From assembly GCA_964625325.1 (NCBI GenBank), contig CAZVBA010000042.1, positions 1 through 5,694 of the forward strand: a stretch of DNA of 5,694 bases, in the 5' to 3' direction. Both the position numbers and the translations under genes were made by a program. Source of the DNA: CAZILM01 sp964625325 (GTDB taxonomy: Bacteria > Patescibacteriota > Saccharimonadia > Saccharimonadales > CAYVSP01). Position 1 is the first letter of the stretch. The number at the start of each line of letters is the position of its first letter. This document shows positions 1-5,694 of the stretch, piece by piece. Below the pieces are notes generated by a model. The model ran no database searches, was not told the DNA's origin, and saw only the letters and a program-made list of their open reading frames with translations.

Positions 1-86
1 AGGATATCGCGGTAAATCTGGCGAAACGGTAGTTCGTCCTCAATAATTAATATGGTCTGTCCTTTGGCTGTAGCGTTCTGATCCAT
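1..86 (-). CDS. Response regulator, N-terminal fragment (runs off window)
   Basis: Only the first 28 codons are present, starting at an ATG at 86-84 and leaving the window at base 1. The fragment reads MDQNATAKGQ, then TILIIEDELPFRQIYRDI. A hydrophobic first beta strand (TILIIEDE) followed directly by an acidic cluster (E16, D17, E18) is the classic start of a CheY-like receiver domain, where these acids help bind Mg2+ beside the phosphorylated aspartate. That aspartate and any output domain lie outside the window, so DNA binding cannot be confirmed. The gene starts 5 nt after the histidine kinase stop on the same strand and has its own Shine-Dalgarno inside the kinase gene's last codons. It is therefore very likely the cognate partner of that kinase, translated from the same mRNA. 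Confidence 0.82.
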   Translation of the reverse strand, partial: MDQNATAKGQTILIIEDELPFRQIYRDI

Positions 87-91
87 GCTGC

Positions 92-1306
92 TTAGGCTCC
101 TTTCAATGGCATTCTTATGGTGATGGTCGTACCCTTATTGGAAGTTTCTGTCAGGGCTATGCTACCCCCTTGTAGTATGACTAACTGCTTGGCCAAATAC
201 AAACCTAGGCCGGTGCCTCCCTCGGCCGTCGGAGCTTCGGCTAAGACTTCGTCTTTTTCGAAGAGCGCCACGATGGCGTCGCGGTCTACGCCAGTACCGT
301 GATCGCGGACATCAATGATTGCCCAGTCACCCTCCCGCCTGGTGTTTATGTCAATTGTGCCAGCCTTGCTAAAACGGATAGCATTGGCAATAACGTTGCC
401 GATGCATTCCACAAATTTATTGTGATCGGCAATAATCGTTAAGTCACCGTCTTTTTCGGTTATCTTAAGTGTCAGGCGTTTCCAGCTCATGCGTCCCCGA
501 TAAATTGTGTCGACTTTCTTAAGAATCCGAGACAACGATGTCGGCTTGGCGTTAATAGCGGCACTGCCTTTTTCGAGCACGGTTATATCAAGTAAGTCGG
601 TCAGCAGCTGGGTGCTGCGCTCGGCGATGTTATACATCTGGCGTATGTACTCATCCTGTTCTTTAGTCAATTTGCCGACAACGCCACTGACCATATTTTC
701 CAAATAACCCTGGATTTCGACTATCGGCGTTTTGAGCTGGTGTGAGGCCAGCGCCACAAAATTATTGCGCAGCTGCTGCATCTTTTGTAAGTTGGTGCTG
801 TCTTGAAACACGCTGGTGGCACCGATGACGCGACCTTGCAGAACAATTGGCGCCACATAGGCCGTAAATGGAAAAACCGTGCCGTTTTTGCGACGGTAAT
901 AATAGTCGGTTAGGCGCTGAGCCTTTTCGTTAACCGGCCCGGTTTGTTCTAACGTATTTAGCAGCGGACGGTTGCCTGTGGGCAGTGGTTGACCGGCTTC
1001 ATTCAGCAGCATCAAGACTTCATCAATGTGCTTGCCGATAGCTTCTTGCTTGGACCAGCCGGTGATTTCTTCAAACCGATCGTTCACCAGCGTAATGTGC
1101 CCTTGCCTGTCAACAGCCACCAAGGCGTCGCCCATCGTCTTGAGCAAGGCTTCGGTCTTGGCTTTTTCAGTACTGACAACGTGCATCTGTTCCTCGATTT
1201 GTTCCTCATGTCGAACCAATCGCGTGACGTAATCAACAATCATTGCAATGACGATTAGGACACCACCATAGAAGAAAACGGACCGCAGATAAAACACAGT
1301 ATCGAT
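92..1306 (-). CDS. Membrane-anchored PAS sensor histidine kinase, 5' end lost in gap
   Basis: This is a sensor kinase that should autophosphorylate on histidine and pass the phosphate to the adjacent response regulator. Numbering from the GTG at 1297: a transmembrane helix (about 7-25), a short charged coiled-coil linker (26-50), a PAS domain (about 50-170; VAVDRQGHITLVN and EEITGW are typical), then the HisKA helix pair with phosphoacceptor H186 in SHQLKTP. The HATPase_c domain follows: N-box NVIANAIRFS (301-310), G1 box DHGTG (332-336), G2 box GGTGLGL (360-366). All ATP-binding boxes are intact. The frame is still open at the gap edge (three more codons, ATC GAT ACT, precede the GTG), and only one membrane helix is visible. 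The real start therefore probably lies in the gap, with further sensing or membrane segments. It ends with TAA at 94-92. The signal sensed is unknown; the PAS domain shows no recognisable cofactor site. H is followed by Q rather than the more common E. Confidence 0.93.
   Translation of the reverse strand: MDTVFYLRSVFFYGGVLIVIAMIVDYVTRLVRHEEQIEEQMHVVSTEKAKTEALLKTMGDALVAVDRQGHITLVNDRFEEITGWSKQEAIGKHIDEVLMLLNEAGQPLPTGNRPLLNTLEQTGPVNEKAQRLTDYYYRRKNGTVFPFTAYVAPIVLQGRVIGATSVFQDSTNLQKMQQLRNNFVALASHQLKTPIVEIQGYLENMVSGVVGKLTKEQDEYIRQMYNIAERSTQLLTDLLDITVLEKGSAAINAKPTSLSRILKKVDTIYRGRMSWKRLTLKITEKDGDLTIIADHNKFVECIGNVIANAIRFSKAGTIDINTRREGDWAIIDVRDHGTGVDRDAIVALFEKDEVLAEAPTAEGGTGLGLYLAKQLVILQGGSIALTETSNKGTTITIRMPLKGA
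97..103 (-). promoter_or_regulatory. Ribosome binding site of the response regulator
   Basis: The minus strand reads AAAGGAG here, 10 nt before the ATG at 86-84. It lies within the last codons of the histidine kinase gene, which supports that ATG and suggests coupled translation of kinase and regulator. Confidence 0.7.
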
Positions 1307-1406
1307 NNNNNNNNNNNNNNNNNNNNNNNNNNNNNNNNNNNNNNNNNNNNNNNNNNNNNNNNNNNNNNNNNNNNNNNNNNNNNNNNNNNNNNNNNNNNNN
1401 NNNNNN
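1307..1406. other. Assembly gap (100 N) between uvrC and the histidine kinase
   Basis: Exactly 100 N, the usual placeholder for a scaffold gap of unknown length. On the minus strand UvrC enters it without a stop and the kinase leaves it without a convincing start. It must hide the UvrC C-terminus (remaining nuclease core, probably the tandem helix-hairpin-helix domain) and the kinase N-terminus, so the true length is probably several hundred bases. Reading frames drawn through the N run are artefacts. Confidence 0.95.
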
Positions 1407-2646
1407 CGTGCGAATTCTTAGGCAGCAGTATTTTGCTGAAATCATCGCTGGCATCGGCAAAACCGCCGAGTTGCTGGATAGCCGCTGTGTTGATATTGGC
1501 CCCGGAAGACTTCAGGTGGACAACGATTTCTTCTTCACGCTTGGCTAGACCAATCATCGGTATAGTGTAGCCGGCGGAGTCACGGGCTTTGAGGGCGGCG
1601 CTCAACTGCCCCTTGCCGCCGTCAATTAGAAACAGATCAGGCAGTCCCCAGTCCTTAACATTGGTTTCGCTCAGTCGCCGGGTAATAGTCTCGGCCATGT
1701 GGGCAAAGTCGTCATTGCCCGGCAGACGCATTTTGAACTTGCGGTAGGCGGCCTTATTGGGGATACCGCTGACAAATACCACCATGCTGGCCGTCGTATC
1801 GGTGCCGGACATGTGGCTGATATCGTAACCTTCGACCCGGCGCGGAATTTCCTGAAGACCAAGCACATTGGTCAATTCCACCAGTCCGAGGTCTTTGCTG
1901 ATGTCCATAAATTCGCGGTCGCCAAACACCACCTGTTTACTGAGGCTTTTGAGCGCAAATAACTGGTTGCGATATAACGAAGCGGCTTCAAAATCATGCT
2001 GTTTGGCAGCCGTCTTCATATCTTTCTCTATCTGCTGCATCAAGCGGACTCGTTCGCCCTTAAGGTATTGCATCAGTTTTTTGAGGTTAGCACGGTAATC
2101 TTTGAGTGTTGTCTTGCCCTCCTCCAATCCCGGGCAAAGACCCAAGTGGTATTGCAAGCAAGCGCGTCTGGGGATAACGCTTAAGTGTGTGGAGTACGGA
2201 AAAATCCGGCGCAAATATTTCAGCGCTTTCTTGACGCTAAAGGCGCTGAAATAGGGCCCAAAATACTGGGCGCCATCGTCCAGCGGTCGGCGCGTCAAAC
2301 TGACAGTTGGATGCGCAGCGCCATAGCTAATGCGGACGTAGACCAGGCTTTTATCGTCGCGCAGCAGAATATTGTATGGCGGCAAATAGCGACGAACCAG
2401 CTCGGCTTCCAAGAACAAGGCGTCGAGTTCGGTCTCGACTTCAGTCCAGTCAATATCGGCAATTTCCAGCACTAAAGCGTCGGTTTTAGGGTCGCGGGTG
2501 CGGCTTTTTTGAAAGTATTGGCGCACCCGGTTGCGTAGATTGGCCGCCTTGCCAATGTAAATAATATCGCCGCGTTTATTCTTATGAAAATAGACGCCCG
2601 GCGACTTGGGCAACTCGGCTAGCTTGTCTTCAAGTTTACTCACCAC
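1407..2646 (-). CDS. uvrC: UvrABC excinuclease subunit C, C-terminus lost in gap
   Basis: UvrC makes both incisions around a DNA lesion in nucleotide excision repair, after UvrA/UvrB damage recognition. 413 residues are visible; the family is usually about 600. The N-terminal GIY-YIG nuclease (about 14-95) makes the 3' cut: GVY at 17-19, YIG at 30-32, R40, E80 and N92 match its conserved positions. A UVR motif for UvrB contact lies at about 205-235 (AAKQHDFEAASLYRNQL). The RNase H-like nuclease for the 5' cut follows, with D275 in GYDISH and D342 in LIDGGKGQL. The sequence stops at ILLPKNSH, just before the expected RDEAHRFA segment that carries the catalytic histidine; that part and the HhH domain are in the gap. 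Two GTG codons (2646-2644 and 2643-2641) compete as start. No Shine-Dalgarno precedes them, and a TATAAT 3 nt upstream suggests a leaderless mRNA. Only two of the usual four iron-sulfur cysteines are seen (C163, C171). Confidence 0.96.
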
Positions 2647-2649
2647 CCT

Positions 2650-2678
2650 ATTATAAGAGATATGTATCCAAGTGAACC
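2650..2678 (-). promoter_or_regulatory. Promoter of uvrC, likely giving a leaderless mRNA
   Basis: On the minus strand a perfect -10 box TATAAT lies at 2655-2650. The best -35 candidates are weak: GGTTCA at 2678-2673 (17-bp spacer) or TTCACT at 2676-2671 (15-bp spacer). A transcription start about 7 nt after the -10 would fall on the second GTG (2643), so the mRNA would begin at or within a few bases of the uvrC start codon. The absence of any Shine-Dalgarno fits this. The -10 is clear; the exact start is inferred. Confidence 0.55.
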
Positions 2679-2680
2679 AT

Positions 2681-2717
2681 TTGGCACGGTTTGACAGATG
2701 TAGTACACTGATAGACT
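2681..2717 (+). promoter_or_regulatory. Promoter of the ABC exporter operon (two overlapping options)
   Basis: Two sigma-70-like pairs overlap. The first is TTGGCA (2681-2686), a 17-bp spacer and TACACT (2704-2709). The second is a perfect TTGACA (2691-2696), a 15-bp spacer and TAGACT (2712-2717) with an extended TG at 2709-2710. Either would start the RNA around 2716-2725 and give a 5' leader of about 145-155 nt before the first exporter gene. The -35 of the first option is only 2 bp from the opposing uvrC -35 region, so the two promoters stand back to back. No regulator site is recognised, though an 8-bp direct repeat, ACTGATAG/ACTGATAT, covers 2707-2722. Confidence 0.45.
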
Positions 2718-2746
2718 GATATTAGTTAATGGAAAGGGCGGCCAAC

Positions 2747-2800
2747 ATGTTAGGAATCACTGAATTAGTCTGCGCGAGCGCCGTCCAACCGGCTCTCTAG
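2747..2800 (+). CDS. Possible 17-codon leader peptide upstream of the exporter genes
   Basis: The ATG at 2747 opens a frame of 17 codons (MLGITELVCASAVQPAL) ending in TAG at 2798-2800. An SD-like AAAGGG at 2733-2738 sits 8 nt before it, which is a good distance. The peptide resembles nothing I know and shows no run of one amino acid of the kind found in classical attenuators. Its last codons overlap a hairpin at 2776-2797, so a translating ribosome would disrupt that structure. It may be a regulatory upstream ORF of the exporter mRNA, or a chance frame; an ORF this short carries little statistical weight. Confidence 0.3.
   Translation: MLGITELVCASAVQPAL
2776..2797 (+). promoter_or_regulatory. 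Hairpin in the exporter mRNA leader
   Basis: GCCG (2780-2783) pairs with CGGC (2790-2793) around a 6-nt loop. GAG (2776-2778) pairs with CTC (2795-2797) after one C/T mismatch. The result is a 7-bp GC-rich stem over the last codons of the mini-ORF. The bases that follow (TAGCTTAATCG) contain no U tract, so this is not an intrinsic terminator as it stands. Confidence 0.35.
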
Positions 2801-2844
2801 CTTAATCGAACAAACAGTCAAACCTTAAAATATCGTAATAACTA

Positions 2845-2868
2845 AGCCGCTGCTGGAGGCAGTGCGCT
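2845..2868 (+). promoter_or_regulatory. Hairpin presenting the Shine-Dalgarno of the first exporter gene
   Basis: The Shine-Dalgarno GGAGG (2855-2859) lies 9 nt before the ATG at 2869. It sits in a hairpin: CTGC (2850-2853) pairs with GCAG (2859-2862) around the loop TGGAG. The stem is extended by G2849-U2863 and C2848-G2864, then, past a bulged C2865, by C2847-G2866, G2846-C2867 and A2845-U2868. The stem thus ends on the base before the start codon and most of the SD is in the loop. The ribosome binding site itself is clear; a regulatory role for the fold is inferred. Just upstream, TAACTAA (2839-2845) is complementary to TTAGTTA (2722-2728) near the expected 5' end of the mRNA. Confidence 0.5.
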
Positions 2869-4173
2869 ATGAAAGCAACTTCAACAACTTCCAAAACCTT
2901 GCGTCTTTATTGGCGCCACATGTGGCGATACCCTTTGTATGTCATCGGCATATTGCTGGTTTTGCCAACTTCCGTAGTGTCAGAGCAATACCTCAATGTC
3001 TTGGTGCTGGCCGGCGTTCTGAACCGCTTAGCCAAGGGTGACTTTATGCCGCACCATCTATGGGGTGACTTTGGCCACAGCATTATTCTGTACGGCGTCC
3101 TGATGCTGATAGGTACTGTCGGCTGGCGGGTGGTTGATGCCTTTAACTGGCGGCTGGAGGCTGGTGTTGAGCGTGATATTGCGCAGCGGGTCTATGGCCA
3201 TCTGCTCAGTCAGAGCGCCAACTTCCACGCCAACCGTTTTGGCGGCTCCCTGGTTTCGCAAACCAATAAGCTGATGGGCAGCTACATTCGTTTCGCCGAC
3301 ACCACAATCTATCAGGTGTTGCAGCTGGTCACGGGTTTAATTGTAACCATAATAATATTAGCTCCTAAAGCACCGTTATTTGTGGTGTTTTTGGTCTTTT
3401 TCTCACTGACCTACATTATCAGTGGCATTTTTGTTACCCGCAAGGTTCGCCATTTAAGCGGCGTCCAAGCCAGCCACGAGAGCAAGCAGACCGGTTACTT
3501 GGCAGACAGTGTGACTAACATCATGGCTATCAAAAGTTTTGCCGGCGGCCGCTTTGAGCGTGGCCGGTTCGCTAAAATTACCGAAACTACCCGCGACAGT
3601 ACCTTGGCCGTCATGCGCGCCAGTCAGAAACAAATGGCCTACTTTAGCGTCTTGAATCGCTTGATATTGATTATGGCCCTGCTAATGGCCATTCTGGGCG
3701 TCACGATCTTCCATGCCAATATCGGCGTCGTCTTTTTGATCTTTAGCTACACCGGCAACCTCATCGGCCAGCTCTGGACCTTCTGCAACAACAGNNNNNN
3801 NNNNNNNNNNNNNNNNNNNNNNNNNNNNNNNNNNNNNNNNNNNNNNNNNNNNNNNNNNNNNNNNNNNNNNNNNNNNNNNNNNNNNNNNNNNNNNATGCTC
3901 AAGAACGCCCCAATCTTGGTGCTGGATGAGGCCACCAGTGCACTCGACTCCGAAAGTGAAGCGCTGATTCAAGACGCCCTGTGGAAGCTGATGGAAGGCC
4001 GCACGGCCATTGTGATTGCCCACCGCCTGAGCACCATTCAAAGAATGGACCGCATTGTTGTACTCGACGATGGCAAAGTCGTCGAGGAAGGTACCCACAG
4101 TGAGCTCATTAGCCGCGGCGGTGTCTATGCCAAACTATGGAACCGTCAAAGCGGAGGCTTCCTAAATGAATGA
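2869..4173 (+). CDS. ABC exporter half-transporter, first subunit (interrupted by gap)
   Basis: This is a type IV (ABCB-like) exporter subunit: an N-terminal membrane domain fused to an ATPase domain, working in the cytoplasmic membrane. Before the gap 308 residues are seen, with hydrophobic helices near 21-50, 70-90, 148-167, 168-190, 261-281 and 284-302, that is, six as expected. The gap then removes the end of helix 6, the linker, Walker A, Q-loop and signature. After it, 92 residues continue in the same frame: Walker B ILVLDE with the catalytic Glu, D-loop SALD, H-loop AHR, and a normal end (VVEEGTHSELI). About 400 residues are present, against nearly 600 for the family, so about 200 are missing and the protein is not truly short. 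The start is ATG at 2869 with GGAGG 9 nt upstream. Its TGA stop lies inside the start of the second subunit gene, so the two probably form a heterodimer. The substrate (drug, lipid or peptide) cannot be inferred. Confidence 0.93.
   Translation: MKATSTTSKTLRLYWRHMWRYPLYVIGILLVLPTSVVSEQYLNVLVLAGVLNRLAKGDFMPHHLWGDFGHSIILYGVLMLIGTVGWRVVDAFNWRLEAGVERDIAQRVYGHLLSQSANFHANRFGGSLVSQTNKLMGSYIRFADTTIYQVLQLVTGLIVTIIILAPKAPLFVVFLVFFSLTYIISGIFVTRKVRHLSGVQASHESKQTGYLADSVTNIMAIKSFAGGRFERGRFAKITETTRDSTLAVMRASQKQMAYFSVLNRLILIMALLMAILGVTIFHANIGVVFLIFSYTGNLIGQLWTFCNNXXXXXXXXXXXXXXXXXXXXXXXXXXXXXXXXXXMLKNAPILVLDEATSALDSESEALIQDALWKLMEGRTAIVIAHRLSTIQRMDRIVVLDDGKVVEEGTHSELISRGGVYAKLWNRQSGGFLNE
3795..3894. other. 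Assembly gap (100 N) inside the first ABC subunit
   Basis: Exactly 100 N, again a placeholder. Comparison with the second subunit, where the matching stretch (about residue 308 to the signature near 509) spans about 200 residues, implies that about 600 bases are missing. The frame is kept across the N run only because 100 N plus two flanking bases happens to be divisible by three. The lost part covers the most conserved ATPase motifs. Confidence 0.95.
4153..4157 (+). promoter_or_regulatory. Ribosome binding site of the second exporter gene
   Basis: GGAGG lies inside the last codons of the first subunit gene, 8 nt before the ATG at 4166. It selects this ATG over the one at 4170, which meets a TGA after four further codons. 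Confidence 0.75.
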
Positions 4174-5694
4174 AGAAAGTAGCCTGACACTACGCCGCGG
4201 CCTGAGTATCTTCTGGCGCATGCTGGCCACTTCGTGGCGGCTGCGCGCCAGCAGCGTCGTCGGTTACTTTAGTGGTGCACTCATGGAAATCAGCGGCATG
4301 CTGGTATCGATCTTCGCGACTGCCAAACTGGGCGCTTTGCTGGCGGCCTTCATTACCAGTGGCCGGACGGACTACATTTGGCTATGGCTGGCCGCCGACA
4401 TTGCGGCCGTAGCTTGGTCCGGACTGGGCTTTTTGGCCATGAGCTACTTTAAGCGGATGATTTATTTCGAGCTGGTGCGCTGGGATATCAATACCTTCCT
4501 GTCAGCCATTTGTCGGATGGACATCGGCGACTTTTACAACCCGCGCATCCGTAATTTCCTCAACAAGGTCGGTGGCGGTTACATCTGGCAAATACCCAAC
4601 CTGTCGGACGTTTGTTTGGACCTCGTCTACGGCGTCATGCGCTTTTTGGCGATTACTGTCGTGGTGTCGCAGATTACCTGGTGGGTGGTGCCCTTGATTG
4701 CCCTATTTCTGATTCCAACACTTATCGGCGAAAGCCGCATGGCCAAGATGCAGTGGTTTGTCTGGGACAGCAAAGGCGACTTCCGCCACATCTTCTGGGG
4801 GCTGGAAAACATCATCCGCTTCGCGAAGGGCCAGATGGAGCTGCGCAGCACTCAGGCCACTAATTTTGTGTTGCGCAAAATAGACCAGATGAATGCCACG
4901 TTTTACCACGAACAGGAAGGCCAGTACCGCAGCGCCAGCCGGGCGCTGGTGCCGACCAAGCTCCTGGAAGTATTCGGCACGGCCATCGGTTCAATCGTAG
5001 TGTTGCGCCAATTTCTGCGCCACAGTATCTCACTGGAGCGCTACTTCTTCTTGTCCGGCGCCCTGCTGCGTATCGGCGGTGCCCTAAACAACATTTTTGG
5101 CACGGTTTCGCGGATGCAGGAAAGCCTGCTGTTCGCTGATAGTTATTTTGAGCTGGTCGAGTTAACGCCGCAGATTGTCGACCAGCCAGGAGCTATCAAA
5201 CTCGATAATACACGAGCCCAGACCATCACTTTCAAAGATGTTTCATTTACCTACCCGGGCCAAGCCGAGCCGGTCTTTGAAAACCTGAATTTGGAGATCA
5301 AGGCCGGCGAACACGTTGCCTTGGTCGGCGAAAACGGCGCCGGCAAGTCAACCATTATCAAACTGCTGCTGCGCTTCTACCGGCCGACCAGTGGTCAGAT
5401 ACTAATTGACGGCCAAGACTTGGAGTCGATTGCCATCGAAACCTGGTACTCGCAACTGGCTACCCTCTTCCAGGACTTCAACCATTATCCACTCAGTATT
5501 GCCGAAAATATCGAGATTGGCCGCTCCGGCGAAAAACCAGACCCTAAGATGCTCAAAAAGGCGGCGGCCTTTGGCAATGTCGACCAAATGATTGAGGGTT
5601 ATGAGCATGGCTGGGAAACCGTGCTGGATAGCAGTTTTAAAAAAGGTATCGAGCCGAGCGGCGGCCAGTGGCAACGCGTCGCCCTGGCGCGAGC
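4166..5694 (+). CDS. ABC exporter half-transporter, second subunit (runs off window)
   Basis: 509 complete codons are seen with no stop before the window end. The membrane domain covers about 1-340, with hydrophobic stretches near 28-62, 70-93, 150-169, 170-187, 266-281 and 293-312. The ATPase domain starts near 352 with A-loop Y363 (FTYPG), Walker A GENGAGKST (388-396), Q-loop Q436 (FQDF) and signature PSGGQ (497-501) followed by WQRVALAR. Walker B, D-loop and H-loop lie beyond the window. The signature has proline where leucine is usual (LSGGQ). The FQDF and SGGQWQ forms recall exporter ATPases of the lantibiotic/peptide export type, but this does not fix a substrate. The gene overlaps the first subunit by 8 nt (ATGAATGA) and has its own GGAGG, a layout expected for two unequal halves made in equal amounts. 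The membrane half shows little obvious likeness to the first subunit, which favours a heterodimer over a recent duplication. Confidence 0.94.
   Translation, partial: MNEESSLTLRRGLSIFWRMLATSWRLRASSVVGYFSGALMEISGMLVSIFATAKLGALLAAFITSGRTDYIWLWLAADIAAVAWSGLGFLAMSYFKRMIYFELVRWDINTFLSAICRMDIGDFYNPRIRNFLNKVGGGYIWQIPNLSDVCLDLVYGVMRFLAITVVVSQITWWVVPLIALFLIPTLIGESRMAKMQWFVWDSKGDFRHIFWGLENIIRFAKGQMELRSTQATNFVLRKIDQMNATFYHEQEGQYRSASRALVPTKLLEVFGTAIGSIVVLRQFLRHSISLERYFFLSGALLRIGGALNNIFGTVSRMQESLLFADSYFELVELTPQIVDQPGAIKLDNTRAQTITFKDVSFTYPGQAEPVFENLNLEIKAGEHVALVGENGAGKSTIIKLLLRFYRPTSGQILIDGQDLESIAIETWYSQLATLFQDFNHYPLSIAENIEIGRSGEKPDPKMLKKAAAFGNVDQMIEGYEHGWETVLDSSFKKGIEPSGGQWQRVALAR

Noticed and set aside
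1255..1406. Continuation of the uvrC frame through the N run to a stop at 1255
   Set aside because: The residues after the N run are the antisense of the histidine kinase membrane helix and have no likeness to a UvrC C-terminus; the frame through N is an artefact.
1699..2475. Several plus-strand frames opposite uvrC
   Set aside because: They are antisense shadows of a well-conserved gene, with no ribosome binding sites or recognisable domains.
2776..2810. Intrinsic terminator in the exporter leader
   Set aside because: The hairpin is present but is followed by TAGCTTAATCG rather than a run of T, so termination is unlikely without other factors.
2869..4173. A genuinely short ABC exporter lacking Walker A and signature
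   Set aside because: The missing part coincides exactly with the 100-N gap, and both flanks are well-conserved exporter sequence.
4166..4173. Recoded TGA (glycine), as in some CPR lineages
   Set aside because: The TGA at 4171-4173 follows a complete ABC C-terminus and overlaps the start of the next gene in a typical coupling arrangement, so it is a normal stop.
4612..4909. Open frames on both strands inside the second exporter gene
   Set aside because: They overlap a clearly coding, conserved frame, and their translations look like low-complexity shadows (many His/Arg/Pro) with no family features.
5402..5674. 90-codon minus-strand frame opposite the second ATPase domain
   Set aside because: It is the antisense of the conserved segment from after Walker A through the Q-loop to just before the signature; no SD or promoter supports it.
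1..5694. CRISPR array, tRNA, rRNA, insertion sequence or phage elements
   Set aside because: No regularly spaced repeats, no tRNA-like cloverleaf ending in CCA, no transposase motifs and no terminal inverted repeats were seen on either strand.

Overview
This is a metagenome-style scaffold piece of roughly even GC content. It carries two divergent transcription blocks around a 222-bp intergenic region, and two runs of exactly 100 N (1307-1406 and 3795-3894). TGA ends the first transporter gene and the genes read normally in the standard code. The protein features (a histidine kinase H-box of the type SHQLKTP, a UvrC with a CLQYHLGLCPG segment, an exporter pair with an EPSGGQWQR signature) resemble what I recall from Patescibacteria/CPR bacteria, possibly Saccharibacteria. 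That placement is an inference; no rRNA or other marker gene is present.

Left block, minus strand, read from 2646 down to 1: uvrC (nucleotide excision repair nuclease, C-terminus lost in gap 1), then a PAS-containing sensor histidine kinase (N-terminus lost in gap 1), then the first 28 codons of a response regulator, which starts 5 nt after the kinase stop. The kinase and regulator form a two-component pair. Whether uvrC is in the same transcript cannot be seen through the gap. uvrC appears to be leaderless: a perfect TATAAT lies 3 nt before a double GTG start.

Centre, 2647-2868: divergent promoters stand nearly back to back. The rightward one should produce a leader of about 150 nt. This leader holds a possible 17-codon mini-ORF, a hairpin over the end of that mini-ORF, and a second hairpin that places the Shine-Dalgarno sequence of the first transporter gene in its loop and ends at the base before the ATG.

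Right block, plus strand: two adjacent ABC exporter half-transporters (membrane domain followed by ATPase domain) whose reading frames overlap by 8 nt. They very likely form a heterodimeric exporter. The substrate cannot be told from the sequence. The first is interrupted by gap 2, which removes its linker, Walker A, Q-loop and signature. The second runs off the window end just after its signature motif.

I see no tRNA, rRNA, CRISPR, insertion sequence or clear intrinsic terminator. I found no clearly novel multi-gene system. The points most worth a second look are the structured leader of the exporter operon, the leaderless uvrC, the reduced iron-sulfur cysteine set of UvrC, and the two gaps that probably hide more than 100 bases each.
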